From contig NZ_FMCQ01000001.1 of NCBI RefSeq assembly GCF_900091605.1, positions 627,270 to 691,269 of the forward strand: DNA of 64,000 bases, given 5' to 3'. Within the stretch, counting starts at the first letter, position 1; each line of letters starts with the position of its first letter. This DNA is from Micromonospora tulbaghiae. Its GTDB lineage: Bacteria; Actinomycetota; Actinomycetes; Mycobacteriales; Micromonosporaceae. The notes under the pieces were generated by a model, which had not been told where the DNA came from, did not search any database, and saw only the letters and a list, made by a program, of their open reading frames with translations. The position numbers and the translations under genes are program-made. Of the stretch, positions 35,348 through 43,400 are shown one piece after another.

Positions 35348-37078
35348 TCAGCGGATGACGATCGGGGGTTCGGCCAGGCGGGGGGTCAGGGGGGTCTTCG
35401 GGGTCAGCCACGGGGCCGTGGGGGACTGGTCGGGGTTGAGCTGCCAGGCGTGGGACACCTTGTCCACCGCGATCGGGTAGATCGTCAGCGTGCCGTCCGG
35501 GTCGATCCGGAACCGCAGGAACGCCTTCGAGTCCTCGATGCCCTGCGCCGCGAACAACTCGTTCAGGTTCACCCCGAACGCGCCCGCCACCAGCAGGTAG
35601 AGCGCCACGAGCTGGCTGGCGACCAGCCCGCTCACCGGCCCGTAGAGCACCACGGCGGCGACCGCCGGCAGCGGCCACGGCCAGTCGTAGAACGGCAGCT
35701 GCAACCAGACCCACGTGCCCCCGGCGGCGAGCGCCACCTGAGCCAGCCCGTGCGCCACCCCGAGGATCCAGTGCCGGGCGTGCCGTTTCCCGCCCGCCGT
35801 CGGCGGCTTGGCGAAGAACACCGCGCCCATCATCGCCAACACCAGCATGATCGCCAGCGGCACGCTGAACAGTCGCTGCTCGGTGGTGCCCACCCGCTGC
35901 ACCGCCACCCCGGCCATGGCCAGCATCAGCAGCGTGTGCAACGTGCCGAGCAGCGTGGTGAAGCCGGGGTTACGGAACGGCAGCCGGGCGAAGATCCCCC
36001 AGCCGTACCGGCGGGAGCGCGCCTTGTCCGGATAGCGCGCCGCCAGGTCGTACTCCTGGGTTGTGCTGGCCCGCCGGGTCAGCGTGTCACGCGGCGGAAC
36101 CTCCAACATCTCCGGCAGCCGGTGGGTCGGGTAGAGGTAGGCGCCGCCACCGCCGCAGGTGATGAGCTGCCGGTCCGTCCCGGCATAACGGGCATAGTGG
36201 TGCAGGTCGCCGGAGACCAGCACCCGCACCTGCGCCCCCGTCGGCGCGACGAGGGTACGGATGAAGTAGTCGATCGAGTCGTACGCGTTGGGGTGGTCGA
36301 CGGCCTTGACCCACGTCGGCGCCGGCACCGCCAGGATCACCTTGGACTCCGGGGTGAGCTTGCGGGCCACCTCGTCGAAGTAGGTGAGCTGCGGGTCGTC
36401 CAGGTACGACCCGGACTGGTCGTCGAGGCCGAGCAGCCACCAGCCGGCCGGCAGCTCGACCGCGAAGTACGAGCGGGACTGGCCGGTGCCCCAGCCGGCG
36501 AAGTGCCGGTCCCGGGTGCGCACGAACAGCCGCAGGAACGCGGTCAGCCCGTCGTACCAGTCATGGTTGCCCGGCACCGCGAACAGCGTCGGGCGCTCCG
36601 GCGGGGCGACCGGCAGCGCCGCCTGGTACGGGCCCTTGCAGCGATCCTCGTACGCCTCGTAGCCCGCCGCCGGGTAGACCTGGTCGCCGCCCATCACCAG
36701 CGTCTGCGCACGGGGGAGCCGGTGCCCGTCCACGGTCAGCTCCGGCTGGGCGAGCAGGTACGCCACCGAGTACGTGGCGTCGAAGCCGTCACCCAGGTCG
36801 GCCACGTAGTCGAGCCAGAGCCCACCGTCCGGCCCGACCTGCCGGAACGTGCCGTCGCTGAACGCGTTCTGCAACTCGCGCTTGTCCAGGTACGCCCCGA
36901 ACAGCATGGCCAGCAACGTACGCAGGCCGGTGCTGATCAGCAGCAGTGGCGCGAGCCAGGGCACCGGCCGGCGCGGGGTGAAACCCAGCTCCCGGGGGTC
37001 GATGCTGCGGGGGCGGCGGGTGGCCCGCTCGCCGGGATGCGCCTCGGGAGCCGGTGGTCGCGGCGGTTCGTCGGTCAC
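35348..37078 (-). CDS. Membrane metallophosphoesterase
   Basis: The 576-residue protein contains a calcineurin-like phosphoesterase domain: YVADLGDGFDATYS (motif I), VMGGDQVYP (II), FAVPGNHDWYDG (III), and VSGDLHHYARYAG (IV/V). These supply the Asp, Asn and His ligands for two metal ions. An N-terminal helix (PWLAPLLLISTGLRTLL) and at least four helices in the second half (for example LHTLLMLAMAGVAVQ, LAIMLVLAMMGAVFF, VASQLVALYLLVAGAFGV) make it membrane-bound. It would cleave phosphoesters near the membrane; the substrate is unknown. It is convergent with ricT and starts at GTG/ATG 37078 about 130 bases from the tRNA gene. Confidence 0.82.
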   Translation of the reverse strand: MTDEPPRPPAPEAHPGERATRRPRSIDPRELGFTPRRPVPWLAPLLLISTGLRTLLAMLFGAYLDKRELQNAFSDGTFRQVGPDGGLWLDYVADLGDGFDATYSVAYLLAQPELTVDGHRLPRAQTLVMGGDQVYPAAGYEAYEDRCKGPYQAALPVAPPERPTLFAVPGNHDWYDGLTAFLRLFVRTRDRHFAGWGTGQSRSYFAVELPAGWWLLGLDDQSGSYLDDPQLTYFDEVARKLTPESKVILAVPAPTWVKAVDHPNAYDSIDYFIRTLVAPTGAQVRVLVSGDLHHYARYAGTDRQLITCGGGGAYLYPTHRLPEMLEVPPRDTLTRRASTTQEYDLAARYPDKARSRRYGWGIFARLPFRNPGFTTLLGTLHTLLMLAMAGVAVQRVGTTEQRLFSVPLAIMLVLAMMGAVFFAKPPTAGGKRHARHWILGVAHGLAQVALAAGGTWVWLQLPFYDWPWPLPAVAAVVLYGPVSGLVASQLVALYLLVAGAFGVNLNELFAAQGIEDSKAFLRFRIDPDGTLTIYPIAVDKVSHAWQLNPDQSPTAPWLTPKTPLTPRLAEPPIVIR

Positions 37079-37211
37079 CCGCCGCAGGGTAGTCCGGACC
37101 GGCCGCGAAGTCTCTCCCGTGGCGGGGCGGATGTGGTCCGGTGTCCGGCTTCGGGGGCGGGGGGATCCGGTTCGGCTTCCGGCGGGGCGTGCCGTACACT
37201 TGACGATCGTT

Positions 37212-37285
37212 GCCGCCTTAGCTCAGTCGGCTAGAGCGACGCACTCGTAATGCGTAGGTCGACGGTTCGATTCCGTCAGGCGGCT
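37212..37285 (+). tRNA. tRNA-Thr (CGT anticodon)
   Basis: The cloverleaf is complete: acceptor GCCGCCT/AGGCGGC, D-arm GCTCAGTCGGCTAGAGC, anticodon arm ACGCA-CTCGTAA-TGCGT with CGT at 37246-37248, and T-arm with GGTTCGATTCC. The anticodon reads ACG, so threonine. The CCA end is not encoded. A perfect hairpin terminator follows at once. Confidence 0.96.
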
Positions 37286-37292
37286 CGGTGAA

Positions 37293-37319
37293 GAAGCCCA
37301 GGTCAAAGACCTGGGCTTC
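37293..37319 (+). terminator. tRNA-Thr terminator
   Basis: GAAGCCCAGGTC and GACCTGGGCTTC are perfect 12-base arms around AAA, followed by GCCGTTTCTTG. It begins eight bases after the tRNA and is one of the few hairpins here with a T-containing tail. Confidence 0.88.
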
Positions 37320-37386
37320 GCCGTTTCTTGAGCAGTGTCACCAGGTCTTGCGCGCTCGTCGCGACCCGCGTGTTCCCGACCCGTGA

Positions 37387-37423
37387 TCGCGCCCAGCTCG
37401 ACGAAGCGTCGAGCTGGGCGCGA
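37387..37423 (-). terminator. Strong hairpin after the LPXTG-like gene
   Basis: TCGCGCCCAGCTCGACG and CGTCGAGCTGGGCGCGA pair perfectly over 17 bases around AAG. It lies 10 bases beyond the stop of the reverse-strand surface-protein gene, the position of its terminator. Confidence 0.85.
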
Positions 37424-37432
37424 CGAGTCGAG

Positions 37433-38164
37433 CTATGCCACGAAGCGGGAACGGCGGCGGCGTCCGAGCAGGTAGCCCGCGCCGCCGAGGAGCAGGAGCG
37501 CACCGCCGACGCCGGCTACGGTCGCGGTGTTGTCGCCGGTCACGGGCAGCCCACCGCCCTCGCCACCACCGGGAGCGGCCGGGCTGGCGGAGGAAGCAGG
37601 CGGCGGTGCGACGGTCGTCGTGGCGCTGGGCGTGGCGCTCGGTACCGACGTCGGCCGGGACGTCGGCGTCGGAGTGGGCGAAGCGGCGCAGTCAAGCGCT
37701 CGTGCGGCGTACACGCCGTCGTTCAGGTAAGCCAGGTAGGCATCGACGGACGGGTCGTCGAGCACCTTCTGCGCGGCCTTTCGTACGTTGGTGCCGGCAC
37801 CCGTCATCGTCTGGCCGATCTTGATTCGCAGAGCCGTCGCCCAGATGTCCTGCACGTCCTCCTTGAGGAACGCGCGAAGGTCTTCCGCGGTGCCGTTCAG
37901 CCGTTCCTGAATCGCGCCGGGCAGAACGGGCAACGAGTCGGTGGTCGCCGCGTGCAGGATCTGGGCGGCCAGCAGTCGCACCTGGCCGTCGGCGGCGGTG
38001 TCCAGGTCGATGGTGACGAGTTTGCGGATGTCCTTGTAGACCTTGCGCTCGACCGTCTGGCAGGCCTCATTGAGCACGGGCGGCTCGGTTTGAGCCGTCG
38101 CCGGCGCCGCCGGGAGCAGAAAGACCAGCGCCACTAAAGCGCCGGCCGGGATTTTCCACTGCAT
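37433..38164 (-). CDS. Surface protein with ALF repeats and LPXTG-like sorting signal
   Basis: From ATG 38164 (GGGGAGGAAG eight bases upstream) the protein has 243 residues. A signal peptide ends near APATAQ. The body (about 30-160) holds ALF-type short repeats: VRLLAAQILHAATTDSL, then GTAEDLRAFLKEDVQD, ALRIKIGQ and NVRKAAQKVLDDPSVDAYLAYLN. A Pro/Ser/Thr-rich stalk then leads to LPVTG, a hydrophobic helix and RRRRSRF. That C-terminus is a sortase signal (LPXTG variant), so the protein should be fixed to peptidoglycan. No sortase gene is in the window. ALF-repeat proteins of actinomycetes have unknown roles, perhaps adhesion or contact. Confidence 0.82.
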   Translation of the reverse strand: MQWKIPAGALVALVFLLPAAPATAQTEPPVLNEACQTVERKVYKDIRKLVTIDLDTAADGQVRLLAAQILHAATTDSLPVLPGAIQERLNGTAEDLRAFLKEDVQDIWATALRIKIGQTMTGAGTNVRKAAQKVLDDPSVDAYLAYLNDGVYAARALDCAASPTPTPTSRPTSVPSATPSATTTVAPPPASSASPAAPGGGEGGGLPVTGDNTATVAGVGGALLLLGGAGYLLGRRRRSRFVA

Positions 38165-38299
38165 TTGGTTCTTCCTCCCCGTGTATGTCAAAACATGCAG
38201 ATGCTACCGACGGTGGGCGGAAAAGCAATGTGGTATCGATGCCGGTTTTCGCGGCGACGAATTCGATGAGGCACCGGCCGGCGGAGCGACTCCGCCCGC

Positions 38300-39145
38300 C
38301 TACCGGCGCTCGGCGCGCTGCCGTGCGGCCTCGTACAGGGCCACCGTCCCGGCCGCCGCCGCGTTCAGCGAACTCGCCGCCCCCACGATGGGGATGCGCA
38401 CCATCCGGTCACTGGCCTCCTGCCAGCCCTTGCTGAGTCCGTGCGTCTCGTTGCCGACCAGCAGGAGAGTGGCGCCGGTCAGGTCGTGCTCGGCGACGTC
38501 CACGTCCCCGTGCTCGTCCGTACCGATGATCTGGACCTGTGGAAGCCCGTCCGCGCGCACCGCGGCGACCCAGTCCAGGACGTCGCGGTGGCCGGCGACG
38601 CGCACCACGGGTACGGCGAACAGCGACCCGGTTGTGGCCCGGACCGCCTTCGGGTCGTACGGGTCGGCGGCGTGGCCGGTGATGATCACGCCGGAGGCGC
38701 CGAAGGCGTCAGCGGAGCGGATCAGCGTGCCGATGTTGCCCGGGGTCTTGGGGCGGTCGAAGACCACCACGAGCATCGCCGGCCCGACCGGGATGCGGGC
38801 CAGGTCGTCAGCGGGCTGCGCCACCACGGCCAGCAGCTCGGGTGACTCCTCCTCCTTACCGCTCAGTTCCCGCATCAGCTCCGGCGCGAGGGCGGCCCGC
38901 CTGGCGTCGGTGCGGTCGAGCAGGTCGCGGCACCAGCGGGACAGGGGCTGCCGGTCCGGGTACAGGAGGGCGCGGATCTCCCAGCCCTGCTCCAGGGCCA
39001 CCGTGATCGGGCGGACCCCCTGAACCAGGAACTCCCCGGAACGCTGCCGCTTGGTGCGGTTGGTCAGCAGCGCCTGCCACTGCTGGAAGCTCGCGTTGCG
39101 GGTGGTGATCGTCAAGGTCTTCGCCACCCGCCGATTCAACCCCAT
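38300..39145 (-). CDS. TrmH/SpoU-family RNA 2'-O-methyltransferase
   Basis: The 281-residue SPOUT enzyme has an N-terminal substrate-binding part (QQWQALLTNRTKRQRSGEFLVQGVRP) and the knotted catalytic domain with FDRPKTPGNIGTLIRSADAFG (motif 1), LLLVGNETHGLS (motif 2) and VRIPIVGAASSLNAAAAGTV (motif 3). It binds S-adenosylmethionine in the knot and methylates a ribose in rRNA or tRNA; the target is not readable. The Glu in motif 2 and Asn in motif 3 are present. Start at ATG 39145; GTG six codons later is possible. Confidence 0.88.
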   Translation of the reverse strand: MGLNRRVAKTLTITTRNASFQQWQALLTNRTKRQRSGEFLVQGVRPITVALEQGWEIRALLYPDRQPLSRWCRDLLDRTDARRAALAPELMRELSGKEEESPELLAVVAQPADDLARIPVGPAMLVVVFDRPKTPGNIGTLIRSADAFGASGVIITGHAADPYDPKAVRATTGSLFAVPVVRVAGHRDVLDWVAAVRADGLPQVQIIGTDEHGDVDVAEHDLTGATLLLVGNETHGLSKGWQEASDRMVRIPIVGAASSLNAAAAGTVALYEAARQRAERR

Positions 39146-39349
39146 CGCCTGCCGGCGCCACCCGCCGTATCCACCCCGCCCCCTACGCCGCCGGGCAACG
39201 GTCTAGGGTCGGAACGCCTGCTCGTCGCACCGGAGCGCCCGCCCGCCGCGCCGCGGCATCCGCTCGACGAGGCGGTGCGGCGTGATTGTCCCCCGCCTGA
39301 CCAGCCGCTATCGTTCCCTCGCCCCAGCCCGCAGAGTTTGAGGATCGCG

Positions 39350-41524
39350 ATGACTTCCCCGCCGCTGACGAAAGGTGCCGATCGGGAAGGCTCACCGGTC
39401 GGGGAGCCCGGCGGTACGACGACCGGACGCGAGCCGGGCAGGGAGGCGACGCCGAGCCGGTTCCGGGCCGACGTCGCCGGGCTCCGGGCCGTCGCCGTGG
39501 GGCTGGTGCTGCTCTACCACGCCGGGCTGCCGTTCATCCCCGGTGGCTTCGTCGGCGTCGACGTCTTCTTCGTGATCTCCGGCTTCCTCATCACCGGGCA
39601 GCTCATCTCCGAGATCGAGCGCAGCGGGCGGGTCTCGCTCACCGGTTTCTACGCGCGCCGGGCCAAGCGGATCCTGCCCGCGGCCACCGTGGTGCTGGCG
39701 GCCACCGCAGTGGCGGTCCGGCTGTTCGTACCCCGGGGTGAGTGGCAGGTCATCGGCGGCGACATCGCCGCCGCGGCGACCTACGTCGTCAACTGGCGGT
39801 TCGCCGACCGCGCGGTCGACTACCTGGCCGAGGACGTCGCGCCGTCGCCGGTGCAGCACTTCTGGTCACTCGCCGTGGAGGAGCAGTTCTACCTGCTCTG
39901 GCCGCTGCTGATCGTGCTGGCCCTCCTCGCCGCGCGCAAGCTCCGGCGGGCGAACGTACGGCCGGTCCTGTGGGTGGGTCTCGCGGTGCTGGCGGTGCCG
40001 TCGTTCGTCTGGTCGATCGTCGAGACGGCGAACTCGCCGGAGCGCGCGTTCTTCGTCTCCACCACGCGGCTGTGGGAACTCGCGGTCGGTGCGGCGGTCG
40101 CCCTGCTGGCGGTCCGCGCCGCGCGGATGCCCCGGTCGGTGGCGGTCGTCCTCGGGTGGCTCGGCCTCGCCGCGATCGTGGCGGCGGCGCTGCTGGTCAG
40201 CGGGAAGACCGCATGGCCGGGGTACGCGGCGGCGCTGCCCACGCTCGGCGCGGCGGCGGTGATCGCGGCCGGTGCCGCAGCCGGCTCCCGGGGGCCGGTG
40301 ATGGTGCTCGGCCTGCGTCCGTTCCAGTGGATCGGTGACCTGTCGTACTCGCTGTACCTGTGGCACTGGCCGATGCTCGTGGTGGCCGCCGCGCACTTCG
40401 GTGACCTGTCGGTGACCGAGGGCCTGGTGGTTGCGCTCGCCTCGGTGATCCCGGCCTGGCTCACGTTCCGGCTGGTGGAGAACCCGCTGCGGTACTCGCG
40501 GAAGATCTCCACGTCGCCGCGTCTGGCGTTGAGCCTGGGCGGCAACTTCACGCTCGCCGGCATCTGCGCCGGGCTGGTCCTGGTGCTGATGGGCGCGTGG
40601 GCCGCCGCCGCGACCACGACCAAGAGCCGGTACGCCCCGGGCGCCGCGCTGCTGTCCACAGCGCCCGGCACGGCGCCGATCGGTCCGGTCCCGGAGCGGT
40701 TCGACGCGATCACGCCGGACCCGCTGCAGATCCGGCAGGGCTTCATGGACGTGCCCGACACCAACCGGGACAAGTGTTTCCAGCAGGTCGAGGGCGCCGA
40801 GGTGCTGTCCTGCACGTACGGCGTCCCGAACGGGTCCACCACCGTCGCGCTCGTCGGCGACTCGAAGATGGACCAGTGGCTGCCCGCGTTCCAGGTGCTC
40901 GCCGCGCAGAACGGCTGGAAGCTGCTGATCATGGCGAAGGCGGGATGCGCCTTCACCAGCGCCCAGGTGCTCAAGGGCGACGGGTCCGGCAAGCCGTACA
41001 CCGACTGCATCGAGTGGAACCGCGCGCTGCTGGACCGCCTGGTGCGGGAGCGCCCCGACTACGTGGTCACCTCGCAGTCGGCGTCGACGGCCCTGGACAG
41101 CGGGGGCAAGCGCGCCACCGTCGCAGCGATGGTGTCCGGCGTACGGGCCTCGTGGAAGAAGCTCGACTCGGTGGGGACCAAGGTCGTCGTCCTCGCCAAC
41201 AACCCGCATCCGGGCGCGGCGGTGGCCTGTGCCGACAAGAACCGCAAGCGCCTGTCGGCCTGCGCGTTCGACCGGGAGCGGCACGACCAGGACCCGGGGT
41301 ACCGGATGCAGCGGCAGGCGGTCGCGGGCGCGCCGAAGGTCAAGATGATCGACCTGTTCGACGCCGTCTGCCCGACCGACAGGTGCCCTGTGGTGTTCGG
41401 CAACGTGCTCATCTACCGGGGTGGCTCGCACATCGGCGCGGCGTACGTGAAGACCACCGCACCGCACCTCGCCCGCGCCCTGGCCGACGTGGGCGTGCCG
41501 GCGCGCTTCACCCCGGCGGGGTAG
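39350..41524 (+). CDS. OafA-like acyltransferase 3 with C-terminal SGNH domain
   Basis: ATG 39350 follows TTTGAGGATCGCG; an upstream open stretch is not coding-like. The 724-residue protein has an acyltransferase-3 domain (about 35-400) with FRADVAGLRAVAVGLVLLYH, the FVGVDVFFVISGFLIT motif, FYARRAKRILPA and about ten helices. A periplasmic SGNH domain (about 460-720) begins VALVGDSKMDQWLPAF, with the nucleophile Ser of GDS. Near the end, where relatives have D-x-x-H, the sequence is YRGGSHIG, so the His is kept but the Asp is replaced by Gly. Such proteins O-acetylate cell-wall or surface polysaccharide. The altered dyad may weaken the SGNH half. Confidence 0.87.
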   Translation: MTSPPLTKGADREGSPVGEPGGTTTGREPGREATPSRFRADVAGLRAVAVGLVLLYHAGLPFIPGGFVGVDVFFVISGFLITGQLISEIERSGRVSLTGFYARRAKRILPAATVVLAATAVAVRLFVPRGEWQVIGGDIAAAATYVVNWRFADRAVDYLAEDVAPSPVQHFWSLAVEEQFYLLWPLLIVLALLAARKLRRANVRPVLWVGLAVLAVPSFVWSIVETANSPERAFFVSTTRLWELAVGAAVALLAVRAARMPRSVAVVLGWLGLAAIVAAALLVSGKTAWPGYAAALPTLGAAAVIAAGAAAGSRGPVMVLGLRPFQWIGDLSYSLYLWHWPMLVVAAAHFGDLSVTEGLVVALASVIPAWLTFRLVENPLRYSRKISTSPRLALSLGGNFTLAGICAGLVLVLMGAWAAAATTTKSRYAPGAALLSTAPGTAPIGPVPERFDAITPDPLQIRQGFMDVPDTNRDKCFQQVEGAEVLSCTYGVPNGSTTVALVGDSKMDQWLPAFQVLAAQNGWKLLIMAKAGCAFTSAQVLKGDGSGKPYTDCIEWNRALLDRLVRERPDYVVTSQSASTALDSGGKRATVAAMVSGVRASWKKLDSVGTKVVVLANNPHPGAAVACADKNRKRLSACAFDRERHDQDPGYRMQRQAVAGAPKVKMIDLFDAVCPTDRCPVVFGNVLIYRGGSHIGAAYVKTTAPHLARALADVGVPARFTPAG

Positions 41525-41562
41525 CGCGCCGGGGGTTGCGGCGCCGACCGCCGGCGACGGGG

Positions 41563-42183
41563 TCAGCGGTAGAGCGTCTCCAGGTAGGCCGGGCCGTAGT
41601 GGCGCTCCAGGTCGGCCAGGCTCTCCGCGGGGGCCTCCACCTCCTTGATCAGCCGGGCCCGTGTCGGCAGCACGTCCGGCTGCCAGGTCTCCGGCTGCCA
41701 CAGCTCGGAGCGCAGGAACGCCTTCGCGCAGTGGTAGAAGATCTGCTCGATCGCGACCTCGACGGCCAGCAGCGGCCGGTGGCCCTTGACCTCCATGTCG
41801 GCGAACCACGGCGCGTCGGCGATCAGCCGGGCCCGGCCGTTGATCCGCAGCGTGTCGGTGCGGCCGGGGATCAGGAAGACCAACCCGACGTGCGGGTTGG
41901 CCAGGATGTTGCGGTAGCCGTCGGCCCGCCGGTTGCCGGGCCGCTCCGGAATCGCGATCGTGGTGTCGTCGAGCACCAGCGCGAAACCGGGCGGATCACC
42001 CTTGGGGGAGACGTCGCAGGTGCCGTCCGCGCCGGCGGTGGCGATCAGGCAGAACGGCGAGGCGGCGAGCCACTCCCGGTCGCGTTCGTGCAGCGTACGG
42101 CGGTCCTTGGCGGCCGCCCGCGGCATCGGTGTGCCGATCAGTTCACGTAGTTCGGCCTCGCTGGTGATCTCCCGGGTCGTCAC
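41563..42183 (-). CDS. Pyridoxamine 5'-phosphate oxidase family FMN-binding protein (MSMEG_1061 type)
   Basis: The 206-residue split-barrel protein shows SPFCLIATAGADGTCDVSPKGDPPG and IAIPERPGNRRADGYRNILANP. This is the FMN phosphate-binding pattern of the MSMEG_1061-like subgroup. GLVFLIPGRTDTLRINGRA and YHCAKAFLRSELWQPETW close the barrel. Proteins of this group probably reduce or oxidise an unknown small molecule with FMN. It is convergent with the acyltransferase gene, with only 38 bases between stops, and divergent from the DUF2231-Hsp20 operon. Confidence 0.85.
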   Translation of the reverse strand: MTTREITSEAELRELIGTPMPRAAAKDRRTLHERDREWLAASPFCLIATAGADGTCDVSPKGDPPGFALVLDDTTIAIPERPGNRRADGYRNILANPHVGLVFLIPGRTDTLRINGRARLIADAPWFADMEVKGHRPLLAVEVAIEQIFYHCAKAFLRSELWQPETWQPDVLPTRARLIKEVEAPAESLADLERHYGPAYLETLYR

Positions 42184-42350
42184 GTCTTCCTCCCCCGTCC
42201 GTTGACCTCGACGGCGGTTCCGCCCCGCGACGGGCCGCGATCCGCCAAGGTCAGCCTAGAAGAGCGCGTCGAGCGCCGGGTTTGCCCCCGGGGCCGGCGG
42301 GTAGGGACCGGTTCGCAGCGTGCGTCCGGACACGACGGATGGAGGCCGAG

Positions 42351-42857
42351 ATGGAGAGCCGACTGAAGGTGCTCGGCCATCCCGTGCATCCGATGCTCGT
42401 GATGTTCCCGGTGGCACTCCTCGTGACCGCCGTGATCTTCGACGTGGTGGACACCGTGGGCGGGCCGGACTTCCTCGGCGAGGTCGCGTACTGGAACATC
42501 ACCGTCGGTCTGATCGGTGGCCTGCTGGCCGCGGCGGCCGGGGCGTTCGACCTGCTCGCCCTGCCGGCCGGCACCCGCGCCAAGCGGGTCGGGCTCACCC
42601 ACGCCGCCGCCAACGTGGCGGTCATCCTGCTGTTCGCCGCGGTCTGGGTGGTCCGGCTCAACGCCGACTCCCACGCGGCGGGCGGCGCGTTGATCGCCAT
42701 CGAGGTGGTCGCCCTGGCGATCCTCGGCGTCAGCGCCTGGCTCGGCGGCGAGCTGGTGGACCGGCTCGGTGTCGGCGTCGACCCGGAGCACGACCTGAAC
42801 GCGCCCAGCTCGCTGCGACCCCCCTCGGCGACCCAGCGGATCGGAGACGTGCGATGA
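42351..42857 (+). CDS. DUF2231 four-helix membrane protein
   Basis: ATG 42351 has GGAGG five bases upstream, which decides it over two earlier in-frame ATGs. The 168-residue protein begins MESRLKVLGHPVHPMLVMFP, the H-P-x-H-P-M hallmark of DUF2231. It has four hydrophobic helices (for example ITVGLIGGLLAAAAGAFDLL, AAANVAVILLFAAVWVV, ALIAIEVVALAILGVSAWLGG). Some family members are thought to bind haem or copper through the N-terminal His pair; unproven. The stop overlaps the Hsp20 start by four bases, so the pair may act in membrane stress. Confidence 0.85.
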   Translation: MESRLKVLGHPVHPMLVMFPVALLVTAVIFDVVDTVGGPDFLGEVAYWNITVGLIGGLLAAAAGAFDLLALPAGTRAKRVGLTHAAANVAVILLFAAVWVVRLNADSHAAGGALIAIEVVALAILGVSAWLGGELVDRLGVGVDPEHDLNAPSSLRPPSATQRIGDVR

Positions 42858-43393
42858 CCGAACAGAGCGGCGGCGGACGGGGCTGGCGTGGCCGCCAGCA
42901 GGGCTGGGATCCGATGGGCGAGCTCCAGTCGCTGCGCTCCGAGCTGAGCCGGCTGGTCGGCGGACGGTCCGGCAACCAGGACGTGGATCTGGCCGAGTCG
43001 GCCGACGGCTGGGAGGTGATCGTCCGACTTCCGGGCGTCGCGCCGGAGGAGGTCGCGGTCGAGCTGGACGACCGGGAGCTGTGCGTACGCGCCCGGTCGG
43101 AGGCCGAGGTGAACGCCGACCACGGCATCCCGGGCGGGTTCACCACCCGGGGCTTCGAGTACCGCGTCGACCTGCCGTCCCGCGTGGACCCGGACCGGAT
43201 CGACGCGGTGATGGACCACGGCCTGCTGCGGGTGCGGGTGCCCCGGGCGTCCCGGCCCGCGCCGCGCACCATCACCGTCGGCCGCACCGGCCCGCGACCG
43301 GGCGCCGACCGTACGCCGATGCCCGCCGACCCGGCCGCGGACCGGGAACTGCACCACCCGGACACCGCGCTCGACGAGATCGACAGGCCGTAG
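42854..43393 (+). CDS. Hsp20/alpha-crystallin small heat-shock protein
   Basis: The ATGA overlap with the DUF2231 gene fixes ATG 42854. The 179-residue protein has a Gly/Arg/Gln-rich N-terminus, then a crystallin domain (about 40-135): DVDLAESADGWEVIVRLPGV, EVAVELDDRELCVRARSE and FEYRVDLPSRVDPDRIDAVMDHG. GLLRVRVPRA stands at the usual G-x-L-x-V/I position. A proline-rich tail follows. It is an ATP-independent holdase chaperone in the cytosol. Regulatory boxes such as HAIR or CIRCE were not found upstream. Confidence 0.9.
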   Translation: MTEQSGGGRGWRGRQQGWDPMGELQSLRSELSRLVGGRSGNQDVDLAESADGWEVIVRLPGVAPEEVAVELDDRELCVRARSEAEVNADHGIPGGFTTRGFEYRVDLPSRVDPDRIDAVMDHGLLRVRVPRASRPAPRTITVGRTGPRPGADRTPMPADPAADRELHHPDTALDEIDRP

Positions 43394-43400
43394 GGGCCGC

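Noticed and set aside
37387..37423. Possible small RNA hairpin
   Set aside because: Position right after the surface-protein stop fits a terminator; nothing supports a separate RNA gene.
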